Virus record (IMG/VR): IMGVR_UViG_3300049629_000715
Span: 1-61,346 of that record
Strand: one strand, 5' to 3'
DNA from: a virus
DNA: 61,346 nt
This document shows, piece by piece, positions 49,413 to 57,881 of this stretch. Below the pieces are notes generated by a model. The model did not search any database and had not been told where the DNA came from. It was given only the letters and a program-made list of their open reading frames with translations. Made by a program: the position numbers and the translations under genes. Position 1 is the first letter of the stretch; each line of letters begins with the position of its first letter.

Positions 49413-49991
49413 ATGGCTAAACCAATTTGGGGCATGGTCCCTCCGGGGGGATGGCATTATCAGGACGGCGATGTTACGCTTGAAGGCTGGAGCCTTGATA
49501 ATCTTTACGATGTTGTTAGGAACTATCGCGCTGAAAACAATCTTCCGCTTGGCGATGTTGTTGGAGATGTTAATTCTTTCGTTTGTGGTAATTTCCCAAA
49601 TTATTGTCATGGCGTTGATATGGTTGTTGTTACCAGCGTCGAACAGCCGAACCAGCAAACAGAACTTCTTACAGATATTACAGTTTGGGCAAAGAATACC
49701 CTCACAACCAACAAGCGAATTGATTTCGTCACGGATGAATTGGCTGAAGCGAGAGCCAAGGTCTGCGCCAAATGTCCAAAGAATGTGAAATGGCGTAGTG
49801 GGTGCCAATCCTGCATAACAGCAACGGAACGGCTATCTGTAAGCATACGGCAAGCGCGGGAAACAAAAACCTCGCGTTCTTTGGGAGGCTGTTCTATAAT
49901 GCGCCACGACAACCGGAGTGCTGTGTTTTTCGACAAAAACAATTTTAACAAACCGCAAAACTTGCCAGCAAAATGCTGGCTGAATCAATAA
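49413..49991 (+). CDS. Hypothetical Cys-rich phage protein, 192 aa
   Basis: The N-terminal part begins W-x-M-V-P-P-G-G-W-H-Y (about residues 6-16) and has a YRAENNLPLGDV block, while the C-terminal half has CAKC, GCQSC (about 118-135), a GGC near 158 and an unpaired Cys near the end. I recall this architecture in uncharacterised phage proteins found upstream of the portal. The cysteines suggest metal binding. It overlaps the portal start by 1 nt. Confidence 0.65.
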   Translation: MAKPIWGMVPPGGWHYQDGDVTLEGWSLDNLYDVVRNYRAENNLPLGDVVGDVNSFVCGNFPNYCHGVDMVVVTSVEQPNQQTELLTDITVWAKNTLTTNKRIDFVTDELAEARAKVCAKCPKNVKWRSGCQSCITATERLSVSIRQARETKTSRSLGGCSIMRHDNRSAVFFDKNNFNKPQNLPAKCWLNQ

Positions 49992-52417
49992 TGGCTAACA
50001 CTATCAAACCAATTCCCGCAGAAGTCAGCAACGCATACGCAACGAAAGCTCCAAGGATTCGTGATGGTTCTGATAAAAACCAACGGGTAGCTTTGGAAAT
50101 CAAAGAGCAAAAAGTCAACGATTCTGGCGAGGTTGTTGATAAAGAAACTTTAGAAGTCCGCAGAACTTTCCGTGACGCTTCCCAAGCCCATTCGGCCTAT
50201 AAGCGTCTGAAACAGCAAAATGTTGAACGAAACAAAAAGAACGCTCTGATTCAAAAGAAGTTGAACAATGAGCCGCCATACAGCCCAAAGAAACTTGAAA
50301 GTATGGGGCAAAACTGGCGAAGCAATCGCCCGACAGGCTTCCTTTCAATTCTCGTCAGCCGGATTCAGCCACCTTTCAAAACAGTCATTGAGGCATCAAC
50401 AACGCTGACATACAGCAAGTATCCAATTAACAGCGTTGATGCCGAGCAAAAGACCAAGGTATTCCGTGAAGAAATTACCAAGACAATTCGCGGATGGAGC
50501 GGTCACAACGATTTGTTGGCGCAAATTGTCCATGAGAACACTACATTCGGATTTACCGGAATGTGTTGGGATGACACCCGCGATTGGAAGCCAGAATTTC
50601 TGCGACAAGATTATACATTCTTCTCAATCGAGACTCCGCAGAATGTTGATGCAACTCCAATTTGGGCAAGAAAACGCAGATATCAAATCGCTGAACTTCT
50701 TCCTATTCTGGAAGACGCCGAACTATCCGCTCTTGCCGGATGGCATATCAAGAACCTCGTAAAAGCCATCAACAACGCTCGTCCTGCCGGAAGAACGCTC
50801 GACAGCGACGATGACGCTCGCCGATATGAGGACTGGATGCGTGAAGGTTCTTATGGGGCATCCTACGAAAACGATGCGAAATATGTTGAGCTTGGCGAGT
50901 TGTTGGTAAAAGAGCCAACCGGAAAGATCAGCCGATTCTTGTTTGACGATAAGACAGGCGATGAAATATGCACGCAACTTGATCGCTATAATCGAATGTC
51001 AGATTGCTTGGCATTGTTTGCTATCGAAGTCGGTTCAGGTTCTTTGATGTCAAGTCGCGGAGCTGGCCGCGACCTATACAACACCCACATTGCCGTTGAT
51101 AAGGCGAGGAATCTAATCATCGACAATACCTATCTTCGCGGAATGTTACTGCTCCGCAAAACTGCAACAGCAAAAAATGGCGTTGCTCCGCTGACTGTGA
51201 ATCATCCGGTAGCTTTCATTTCCGAAGGCTACGAGGTTGTTCAACAGCAAATGCCAGCGGATGTTGAGGATTTCATTCGCCTCGATCAATTCGTCAGCGG
51301 ATTGGCGGAAATCCAAGTTGGAACATTCCTGCCATCGTCTGCCATGGGAATTCAAACTGGCGACAAAACAGCCAGCGAAATCAACCGAGTTGCAGCGATT
51401 GAGAACCAAATCCGTGAAGGAATCCTTTCGCGCTGGGCGTTTCAATATTCCCAATCAGTTCAGCGTATGCAACGAGGAATTTGCCATCCTGAACACATTC
51501 GTGCGGCAAGTGAAATCAAGACATTGCTGGATGTTGCGAGAGTTCAAAACCCTGCCGCTGTTTGGGGGAAACGAGATGTTGTCGAAGCGTTCCTTGAATC
51601 TGAACTTGAAGTTCCTTCTTTTGTTGTTCCGTTTGAAATCCCTCGGCATTTGGACGAGGACGCAGTTGATTGCTGTTTGCGTATGCTCGAAAGGAATCTT
51701 CCTCCGAGCGATATTTTGTTGATGGCTTACTCGCCAGCACAAGAATTGTTGCCGGATATGCTGGCCCAAGACAATGCGATTCTGGATTTGTTGATTCAAC
51801 GCTACATGGGCAATCCTTCGATCAACCAAACCGAATTGATGAAACTTGATTGGAGCCGCAAAGTCGGTCAGGAAATTGCCAACAGCGTTCTCGTTCCGCC
51901 TGATATGGTTCAGGCTAACGCGATTGAAGCCACACGCCAGCAAGTTATCGAGTTGCAAAGCATCATGGCAGGCCAAGAGGTTCCCGTGTCGCCTCGGGAC
52001 GATGACGATATTCACTTGCAGACGCTCACGCAAAAGCTGATGCCAGTCATTGCTAACGCTCCGGAAGGTTCTCTGCCTCCTGAAATGATTCAGCCGTTTA
52101 CGAGAGCGTTACAGCACTACATGACGCATATCCAACAAGCCGAGGGCAAAGGCATGGATAAAAAGAAACTTCAACTCTTCAAAGAAGGATTGAAAATGGC
52201 CTATGACAAATTGACAGCAGGAATGAATGTTCCTCCTGTTGATCAAATCATGCCTGCCGCCGCTGGCGCAGGAGGAGGCGGAAGGGGAGGCGGAGGAAGA
52301 AGGCCATCAGTAGCGCAAGCAAATATGGCAGGAGAGGCATTGGCCGCATCCTCACCAAGTCAACTCGGAGAAATCAATCAGATTGCCGCTCCCGGAAAAC
52401 CTCCAACAGCCGCTTAA
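49991..52417 (+). CDS. Portal protein, 808 aa
   Basis: The start at 49991 overlaps the preceding stop by 1 nt. The length and internal composition fit large podovirus-type portals. Evidence includes a positively charged N-terminus, a central core (SKYPINSVDAEQKTKVFREE, WSGHNDLLAQIVHENTTFGF), PVTVNHPVAF and GDKTASEINRVAAIENQIRE (a portal-like helix), and a Gly/Ala-rich, disordered end. It lies right after terminase-associated genes and before the scaffold, as in T7-like order. Confidence 0.8.
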   Translation: MANTIKPIPAEVSNAYATKAPRIRDGSDKNQRVALEIKEQKVNDSGEVVDKETLEVRRTFRDASQAHSAYKRLKQQNVERNKKNALIQKKLNNEPPYSPKKLESMGQNWRSNRPTGFLSILVSRIQPPFKTVIEASTTLTYSKYPINSVDAEQKTKVFREEITKTIRGWSGHNDLLAQIVHENTTFGFTGMCWDDTRDWKPEFLRQDYTFFSIETPQNVDATPIWARKRRYQIAELLPILEDAELSALAGWHIKNLVKAINNARPAGRTLDSDDDARRYEDWMREGSYGASYENDAKYVELGELLVKEPTGKISRFLFDDKTGDEICTQLDRYNRMSDCLALFAIEVGSGSLMSSRGAGRDLYNTHIAVDKARNLIIDNTYLRGMLLLRKTATAKNGVAPLTVNHPVAFISEGYEVVQQQMPADVEDFIRLDQFVSGLAEIQVGTFLPSSAMGIQTGDKTASEINRVAAIENQIREGILSRWAFQYSQSVQRMQRGICHPEHIRAASEIKTLLDVARVQNPAAVWGKRDVVEAFLESELEVPSFVVPFEIPRHLDEDAVDCCLRMLERNLPPSDILLMAYSPAQELLPDMLAQDNAILDLLIQRYMGNPSINQTELMKLDWSRKVGQEIANSVLVPPDMVQANAIEATRQQVIELQSIMAGQEVPVSPRDDDDIHLQTLTQKLMPVIANAPEGSLPPEMIQPFTRALQHYMTHIQQAEGKGMDKKKLQLFKEGLKMAYDKLTAGMNVPPVDQIMPAAAGAGGGGRGGGGRRPSVAQANMAGEALAASSPSQLGEINQIAAPGKPPTAA

Positions 52418-52429
52418 AAAACAAACAAT

Positions 52430-52729
52430 ATGGAAATAAAAAAACTAAAAACACGCGAAAAAAATAACGAGAAAAAAGAACCAGCTAAATTGAAACAGCT
52501 TCCTTCGATGAAAGAGAAAGAGGAAGAACTTGATTCTTTGCTTTCTGCCGAGGAACAAGCCGCATACGAGAGGCTTGAAAAACAGGGGATGAGCGACCAA
52601 GGCATCGTCAGCCCAAAAGAACTTAAAGAGTTCGGAAAAGATGTTTATCGCGGCGTTAAAGCTAAAGCGAAAAAAGTTGCCGAAAAAGTTAGTGCCATGA
52701 TTGGCAAATCCAAAGACAACGAGAAATGA
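52430..52729 (+). CDS. Small basic hypothetical protein, 99 aa
   Basis: Lys/Glu-rich, with a short acidic helix (SAEEQAAYERLEKQGM) and a basic C-terminal helix (GVKAKAKKVAEKVSAMIGK). Starts about 10 nt after the portal stop. It overlaps the next gene by 4 nt. Possibly a minor head or assembly protein. Function unknown. Confidence 0.55.
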   Translation: MEIKKLKTREKNNEKKEPAKLKQLPSMKEKEEELDSLLSAEEQAAYERLEKQGMSDQGIVSPKELKEFGKDVYRGVKAKAKKVAEKVSAMIGKSKDNEK

Positions 52730-52965
52730 CTTGGGAACAATCTGATTCAAATAGATTTCGGGAATACCTGAACAAAAACCAAGGGAAATTGTTTTCATTC
52801 CTGAAAACACGAATCCCGCGAGTTGATGGCAAAACGATTGAAGAAGTCGCTTTGCAGGCTAAATACAAAGAAGGATTTGAATTTGCTTTGAGGGAAATGG
52901 ACGATCTTGCAATGTCGCAGGAAACAAAGGATGATCCATCTTCTGGAACATTCACAACAATGTAA
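52726..52965 (+). CDS. Hypothetical protein, 79 aa
   Basis: Begins in a 4-nt overlap. Helical sequence (RFREYLNKNQGKLFSFLKTR, YKEGFEFALREMDDLAMSQE) without recognised domain. It sits between portal and scaffold genes in a run of small proteins. Confidence 0.55.
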   Translation: MTWEQSDSNRFREYLNKNQGKLFSFLKTRIPRVDGKTIEEVALQAKYKEGFEFALREMDDLAMSQETKDDPSSGTFTTM

Positions 52966-52967
52966 TT

Positions 52968-53129
52968 ATGAAACAAGGACTCTACGCAAACATTAACGCT
53001 AAACGCAAACGCATCGAAGCTGGGAGCGGAGAAAAAATGCGCAAACCCGGATCGAAAGGAGCGCCAACCGCCAAATCATTCAAAGAGGCGGCAAAGACAG
53101 CGAAGCCAGTAAATAAAAAGAAAAAGTAA
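52968..53129 (+). CDS. Conserved small basic phage protein (MKQGLYANI type), 53 aa
   Basis: MKQGLYANINAKRKRIEAGS continues GEKMRKPGSKGAPTA and ends in a Lys-rich tail. I recognise this near-invariant short protein from many head-gene regions of phages, but no function is known. It overlaps the next gene by 1 nt (TAATG). Confidence 0.75.
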   Translation: MKQGLYANINAKRKRIEAGSGEKMRKPGSKGAPTAKSFKEAAKTAKPVNKKKK

Positions 53130-53380
53130 TGGCTGAAATAAAAAAGCGGTTCACGAAAATCATAGTCAACAAGGCGACCGGAAGGACACGAACTGTCAAA
53201 TACGGGCAAGCTGGAAAAGCTAAAGATGGCAAGGATCGTATCCGTCCCGGAACAAAAAAAGGCGATGCCTATTGCGCTCGTTCGCTAAAGATCAAAGGAG
53301 ATTGGAAAAAAGACCCAAACTCCCCGAATAATTTGTCTCGTAAAAAATGGCGGTGTCGCGGGGCAAAATCAATGAAGTGA
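53129..53380 (+). CDS. Conserved small basic phage protein (RPGTKKGDAYCARS type), 83 aa
   Basis: The core R-I-R-P-G-T-K-K-G-D-A-Y-C-A-R-S, then GDWKKDPNSPNNLSRKKWRC and terminal GAKSMK, recurs in uncharacterised phage proteins adjacent to MKQGLYANI-type genes. Two Cys (C49, C75) are conserved-looking. Strongly basic, it may bind DNA or assist head assembly. Confidence 0.75.
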   Translation: MAEIKKRFTKIIVNKATGRTRTVKYGQAGKAKDGKDRIRPGTKKGDAYCARSLKIKGDWKKDPNSPNNLSRKKWRCRGAKSMK

Positions 53381-53413
53381 TAATTAAATACTAAAATACC
53401 AACAAATATAAAT

Positions 53414-54658
53414 ATGGAAGATAACGAAAAATCAGAAATGGATGTGACGGGATTCGGGAATCCATCACTTGACGCAGATAGAATTGATGATGAAACCGAC
53501 GCGCAAATTGATGATGCGTTGGATGCCGCATTATCTGAAACCGGAGAATTAGGAGATGCTGGAATTCCAGATGAAGAACCAGTTTTAGAATCCCAAGAAC
53601 CTGCGCCTGAAGAACCGCAAATCCCAGCAGAGCCTCAAACGCAGGAACCAACTGCTCCGCAGGTTGAAATTGATCCTGAAATTTCCGCCATTGAACAGCC
53701 GCGAAATCTTTCAGAAAAAAATCAAAGCAACTGGCGCAAACTGCAGGAAACAGCTTCAAATTACAAACGCCAAGCGCAAGAAGCAGAGGCCATGCGTTCC
53801 AAGTTGCAGGAATACGAAACCAAACCTCCGCTCCCATCAGATTACGAGGATTTGCGCCAATTCCGCGCCATCTTCGATGTTCAGTCTGATCCTGAATTCC
53901 AAGAGAAATACGATAAGCCAATCAATCAGGCTAAAAACCAAGTTTATTCTATCCTCAAGAAACATGAGGCTTCGGATGAATTGATTCAAAAAATTGAAGC
54001 ACAGGGTGGCCCTGACAAGATTAGCCAAGAATGGTGGGTCAATAATGTGATCAACAAATTGCCGCTGACCGATGCTGAACGGCTAAAACGCGGGTTGGTT
54101 GATGTTGCCGATCTGCAAGAACGCAGAGTTGCGGAGGTTCAGAAATCTGCGGCTAACGCCGAACAGTATTACCAGCAAAGAGGTGAAGCGGCAGTTGAGT
54201 GGTTCGCCAATCAGGAGAACGAAATTTTCCAGTATGTGCAGAACAAAATCGTTGAGCAAAAAGCTGATTGGGCAATGCGTAAAGAAGTTCCTAAAAACGC
54301 AACGCCGGATCAGGTAAAGGCGATTCAATCGCATAATGAGCTTGCGGGAAATGTGGAGAACCTTTTCGTGTCCGCATTGTGGCCAAAAACATCACAGGAA
54401 CGAGCCGATGTCGCCGCCGCCGCCGCGATGAGTCATGTTCTGTCGAACCAACTTCGCGTAGAGCAAACGGCAAAGCAAAAAATGCAACAGCAGTTGAAGC
54501 AACTAACAGAAGAAAATACTCGCCTCAAGGGGGCTGGTAAGTTGCCGAAACAAAATCTTGCAACCGCATCCAGCAACAAGCAAACAAGCACCAATGATCG
54601 CTTGAAAATGTCTTCGCTCGACGCCATTGATCTTGGTTTGGATGAGGCGGGAGCTTAA
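53414..54658 (+). CDS. Scaffolding protein, 414 aa
   Basis: Very acidic N-terminal third (DDETDAQIDDALDAALSETG and a Pro/Glu linker), a central charged coiled coil (LSEKNQSNWRKLQETASNYK onwards), and a basic C-terminal helix (VEQTAKQKMQQQLKQLTEEN, then ASSNKQTSTNDRLK) are typical of phage scaffolds that nucleate prohead assembly. It lies one cluster upstream of the capsid gene. A perfect hairpin follows the stop. The start uses an AT-rich leader without Shine-Dalgarno. Confidence 0.8.
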   Translation: MEDNEKSEMDVTGFGNPSLDADRIDDETDAQIDDALDAALSETGELGDAGIPDEEPVLESQEPAPEEPQIPAEPQTQEPTAPQVEIDPEISAIEQPRNLSEKNQSNWRKLQETASNYKRQAQEAEAMRSKLQEYETKPPLPSDYEDLRQFRAIFDVQSDPEFQEKYDKPINQAKNQVYSILKKHEASDELIQKIEAQGGPDKISQEWWVNNVINKLPLTDAERLKRGLVDVADLQERRVAEVQKSAANAEQYYQQRGEAAVEWFANQENEIFQYVQNKIVEQKADWAMRKEVPKNATPDQVKAIQSHNELAGNVENLFVSALWPKTSQERADVAAAAAMSHVLSNQLRVEQTAKQKMQQQLKQLTEENTRLKGAGKLPKQNLATASSNKQTSTNDRLKMSSLDAIDLGLDEAGA

Positions 54659-54660
54659 TC

Positions 54661-54687
54661 CAACTGTCAAGCAATTCTTGACAGTTG
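54661..54687 (+). terminator. Hairpin after scaffold gene
   Basis: CAACTGTCAAG and CTTGACAGTTG form a perfect 11-bp stem around CAATT, 2 nt after the scaffold stop. No U-tract follows. It may be a terminator, an attenuator before the sugar cluster, or an mRNA cleavage or stability element. Confidence 0.6.
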
Positions 54688-54703
54688 TCTGGTAATACCG
54701 GAC
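54687..54703 (+). other. Quasi-palindrome, possible operator
   Basis: GTCTGGTA and TACCGGAC flank a central A, an imperfect inverted repeat of 8 bp with one wobble. It sits between the scaffold hairpin and the next gene. It could be a protein-binding site or simply RNA structure. Confidence 0.25.
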
Positions 54704-54742
54704 ATCCTCGAATTTAATCAATAAACAAATAATTTTTATCTT

Positions 54743-55762
54743 ATGAGCCAAACCAAAATGTCCCCTGACGAGAAAATCACCGCGATTGCATTAGATCAAC
54801 CCGATCCATTCGCTCGTCCCGGACAGCCTGCCAAAAGCGTAGCAAAATCTCCTGCAAGACCGCAGAGGGACTTTTCTCATCTTGATGAACCTTTGCCAAA
54901 GCAAGAGCAAAAAAAAGAGGAGGTTGTCGTTAAAACGGATGAACCAGCTAAAAAACGAGGAAGGAAAACCAAGATTCTTGAATCGGTAGAGGCTCCAGAG
55001 CCAAAATTGGAAGAAATTCCAAAAATTGAAGAAATTATTGTGGAATCTCGCAATCAAGAAGGCATGCCGTCTTATCGGACTGATTTTTCTGGTCGTGATA
55101 TATTCGTTGGATGCGCTTGGTATAAAACAACCAATCCGGTCACTTGTTTTGCGCTGATTGCTTTGGCTTTGGACTTTGGCCGAGACAAAATCCGTTTCGA
55201 TATGGAACTTGGTGATGCGATGATTTATCACGCAAGGAATCGTTTGGCTCAAAAATTCCTTGAAACGGAAGCCAAGTATCTTCTGATGATTGATGATGAC
55301 ATTATTCCAAGTATCGGCAGGCCTCCTTGGATGAGAGCAACTGTTCATGCCGCGAGAAATGTCATCGACTTGCCGCTTCAACGCCATATTGTGCATCGTC
55401 TGTTGAATTCTGGAAAAACATTGATTGGCGGAGCGTATTTCGGAAGACAAGAAGGCGGGAAATTGATGTGTAGCGATCAATCGCTGGCGAAAAATGCGCG
55501 GCAATACGATGATTTCATTGTTCCGGTTGATTGGATCGGAACCGGATGCTTGATGATTCACAGAAAAGTATTCACGGACATGCAAGAAAAATTCCCTGAA
55601 CTTGCGACCAATGATCCTCTCGCCCCATTTGATTATTTCCTACCAATGAAAGGGCATGTTGGAGAAGATGTCGCGTTCTGCCACAGGGCAAAACAAGCGG
55701 GACACCAACCGCATATTGACCTTGGAACACCAATTTACCATGTCGGCTACAAAACCTACTGA
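54743..55762 (+). CDS. GT2-like (GT-A) glycosyltransferase, 339 aa
   Basis: The first about 115 residues are a Pro/Lys/Glu-rich extension, then a GT-A core: F-x-G-C-A-W-Y-K-T, H-A-R-N-R-L-A-Q-K-F-L, L-L-M-I-D184-D-D186-I-I-P (metal-binding), G-G-A-Y-F-G-R and V-G-E-D-V-A-F-C-H-R-A. Such enzymes of unknown acceptor occur in many phages. It is the first of four genes between scaffold and capsid. Capsid or DNA glycosylation is possible (inference). Confidence 0.8.
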   Translation: MSQTKMSPDEKITAIALDQPDPFARPGQPAKSVAKSPARPQRDFSHLDEPLPKQEQKKEEVVVKTDEPAKKRGRKTKILESVEAPEPKLEEIPKIEEIIVESRNQEGMPSYRTDFSGRDIFVGCAWYKTTNPVTCFALIALALDFGRDKIRFDMELGDAMIYHARNRLAQKFLETEAKYLLMIDDDIIPSIGRPPWMRATVHAARNVIDLPLQRHIVHRLLNSGKTLIGGAYFGRQEGGKLMCSDQSLAKNARQYDDFIVPVDWIGTGCLMIHRKVFTDMQEKFPELATNDPLAPFDYFLPMKGHVGEDVAFCHRAKQAGHQPHIDLGTPIYHVGYKTY

Positions 55763-56370
55763 TGAAGCCTAAAATTTACGCTTATTACGAGTCAATCCAG
55801 ACAAGAAACCAACCAGAGGAATTTGCTTGCGCGAATATCTGGAAAGAATCTTGGGAAAAACATGGATGGGAAGCTGTGATGCTCAACAATAGCCATGCTA
55901 AAGGAAGCATGCTGCATCAAAAATTGATTTCAAAAATCCTAAAAACGATGCCGCTTCTTTCTTTAGAAGATCAAAACAATTTACAGCGTTTAGCTGTTCG
56001 TTTTTCGCGTTGGTGCGCTCTCCATGCCGCTCGCGGAGGTTGGATATCTGATTATGATGTCGTGAATATTGGTTTCACTCCAGAAGACGCTGAAAAAATG
56101 GCCTCTGTTGATGCGTTGATTATCATTGGTGACCCAAGGGCATATTTGATTCACGCAAACAACGAAATTTGCGCTGGTTCTATCAGTAAATTTATTTCTG
56201 GAGACATTATGAACGGGAATAATGTGAAATCCGAGTCAGAAATCCTAAATTTCAGCAAAGAATACGAGGATATGAACAAAAAAATTGTTCATGCTCGAAA
56301 ATTTGATGGTAAAACGAAATCGGAAACCATGAAATCAATTTATGGACAATTCATTTCCGTTCCGGCGTAG
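55762..56370 (+). CDS. GT32-like glycosyltransferase, 202 aa
   Basis: The region R-F-S-R-W-C-A-L-H-A-A-R-G-G-W-I-S-D-Y-D-V-V-N-I (about residues 88-111) matches the DXD region of Gly_transf_sug/GT32-type enzymes, where a sugar-nucleotide and metal bind (D-Y-D). The N-terminus KIYAYYESIQ fits the nucleotide-binding start. It overlaps both neighbours (1 nt and 29 nt). Acceptor unknown. Confidence 0.75.
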   Translation: MKPKIYAYYESIQTRNQPEEFACANIWKESWEKHGWEAVMLNNSHAKGSMLHQKLISKILKTMPLLSLEDQNNLQRLAVRFSRWCALHAARGGWISDYDVVNIGFTPEDAEKMASVDALIIIGDPRAYLIHANNEICAGSISKFISGDIMNGNNVKSESEILNFSKEYEDMNKKIVHARKFDGKTKSETMKSIYGQFISVPA

Positions 56371-57067
56371 AAAAACATTTCTGCATACAGGGCATATTGG
56401 TGATATAATTGCTTTTTTACCGTCATTCCAAGCTCTAAACGGAACTACGATTGTCGTCCAAGACGGAGAACGGATGGCTCCAATGCGAGGATTCAAATTT
56501 GATTCATTACAACCGCTCCTCGAAAGTCAGGGGATTGAAACAACGATGAAATTTTCTGGATTTTGCATTGATGTCAATGTTTCAAGTTGGAGAGAATGTT
56601 ATCGCGATGATATTTCTTTGCTGGATTCGCAAGCGAGATATTTAGGAATTATTCCAAAAAAAACGGGGCACATGAAAATAACTGAGCCTTGGATAAAAGT
56701 TGAAAAAAACAAAAAACTCATCGGAAAAACAATTTTCAATCGCACGCCAAGATATAGAAATGAAAGATTTTCGTGGAAGAAAATTTATGATAAATATGGG
56801 GGAAATTCTATTTTCATTGGAACCAAGGAAGAGCACGATGATTTTTGCGAAAAAGTTGGGGCTATTCAATATTATCAGACCAAAAATTGTTTAGAAGTCG
56901 CTGAAGCAATCAACGGGTGTGATCTTTTTATTGGGAATCAATCAAGTTCTTTTTGGATAGCCGCCGCGCTCAGAAAACCTTTAATTCAAGAAGTGTTTCC
57001 TCCGTGTCCAAATAGCATTATTGAGTATCCAGAAGCGCAGTATTTATTTCACACCGACAATTTATGA
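56342..57067 (+). CDS. GT9-like (GT-B) glycosyltransferase, 241 aa
   Basis: Motifs H-T-G-H-I-G-D-I-I-A-F-L-P (about residues 15-27) and D-L-F-I-G-N-Q-S-S-S-F-W-I-A-A-A-L-R-K-P-L-I-Q-E (about 201-224) are those of heptosyltransferase-like GT-B enzymes. The length is short for the family (about 330), so it is a compact version. It follows the GT32-like gene with a 29-nt overlap and precedes a methyltransferase. Confidence 0.75.
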   Translation: MDNSFPFRRRKTFLHTGHIGDIIAFLPSFQALNGTTIVVQDGERMAPMRGFKFDSLQPLLESQGIETTMKFSGFCIDVNVSSWRECYRDDISLLDSQARYLGIIPKKTGHMKITEPWIKVEKNKKLIGKTIFNRTPRYRNERFSWKKIYDKYGGNSIFIGTKEEHDDFCEKVGAIQYYQTKNCLEVAEAINGCDLFIGNQSSSFWIAAALRKPLIQEVFPPCPNSIIEYPEAQYLFHTDNL

Positions 57068-57663
57068 AAGAGTCATCAAAAGCTATGGAGAGGAGGTTTA
57101 AATCTGAAAAAGCTCCTTTATTCAAAAAGATTTTTACAGGCAAAGGAATCGATATTGGCGCAGGCGACGATCTTATCAAAATTGATGGAGTTGTCGGATT
57201 TGATGTTGATGATGGAGACGCAAACCATCTTGACCGATATTTTGAAACCGAATCTTTTGATTTTATTCATGCGTCGCAATGCTTGGAACACATGATTGAT
57301 CCTAAATCCGCTCTTGCTTCTTGGCTGAAAGTTCTCAAAAAAGGCGGATACGCAGTTATCTCTATTCCGTCTTGGGAACTATACGAGGGAATGATTTGGC
57401 CTAGCCGATTCAACCCGGATCACAAGTCAACTTGGTCTTTATGGATGCCAGCTTCTCCAGCACCAACTCATGTTTGCTTGCCAGAATGGACTGCATGTTT
57501 TTCTGATTGTGATTTGATCTGCTGTGACTTGATAGACACAAACTATAATTACAAAATTGGAACTCGTGTCGATCAAACATATCCATACGAAAATCGCGTT
57601 GAGGCGTTCATAGAATTTATTTTGAGGAAAAGAAAAAATTATTTGACAAGCTCAATTCTTTGA
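57064..57663 (+). CDS. Class I SAM-dependent methyltransferase, 199 aa
   Basis: A SAM-binding loop G-I-D-I-G-A-G-D-D (residues about 28-36), G-F-D-V-D-D-G, S-F-D-F-I-H-A-S-Q-C-L-E-H-M and V-L-K-K-G-G-Y-A-V-I-S-I-P follow the Methyltransf_11 order. It is the last gene of the inter-head sugar cluster (4-nt overlap). A sugar or glycan methylation role is inferred from neighbours. Confidence 0.85.
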   Translation: MKESSKAMERRFKSEKAPLFKKIFTGKGIDIGAGDDLIKIDGVVGFDVDDGDANHLDRYFETESFDFIHASQCLEHMIDPKSALASWLKVLKKGGYAVISIPSWELYEGMIWPSRFNPDHKSTWSLWMPASPAPTHVCLPEWTACFSDCDLICCDLIDTNYNYKIGTRVDQTYPYENRVEAFIEFILRKRKNYLTSSIL

Positions 57664-57881
57664 AATAAAACATTGCCATATTCGGGATGCCAAATCCGTT
57701 ATTTTGGTGGCTCGGTTGAAGCCAAGGCAATCAACCAAACAAGCCGTAAAAAAGGCACCAACGGCTGGGTGCGATCCAAAAATTAACCGCTCTGAAAAGA
57801 GCAAAAATTTGTTCTGGAATCGCGCAATAATGTTGTGGTTTCAGAGCTGCAAAAACCAAAACATAAAACCAAAATAAAATT
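57664..57881 (+). promoter_or_regulatory. Structured leader upstream of the capsid gene
   Basis: This 218-nt gap is the longest in the window. It contains three successive inverted repeats: GGTTGA/TCAACC (57714-57736), GCACC/GGTGC (57755-57772) and GCTCT-GAAA-AGAGC (57789-57802, GNRA-type loop). The last about 40 nt before the ATG at 57882 are A-rich (AAAACCAAAATAAAATT). A late promoter or mRNA-stabilising 5' UTR for the highly expressed capsid is plausible. I see no sigma-70 promoter with confidence. Confidence 0.4.
57673..57786 (+). CDS. Possible short or relict ORF with TTG start, 37 aa
   Basis: In the gap before the capsid gene, one frame is open from TTG 57673 to TAA 57784-57786 and reads a protein-like sequence with GCQIRYFGGSVEAKAINQTS and RKKGTNGWVRSKN. 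There is no ATG. It may be a real mini-gene, the tail of a gene displaced by the sugar cluster, or chance. Three small hairpins overlap it. Confidence 0.3.
   Translation: MPYSGCQIRYFGGSVEAKAINQTSRKKGTNGWVRSKN

Noticed and set aside
54791-55585. 264-codon minus-strand open frame opposite the GT2-like gene
   Set aside because: The plus strand encodes a clear glycosyltransferase. The antisense product has no motif.
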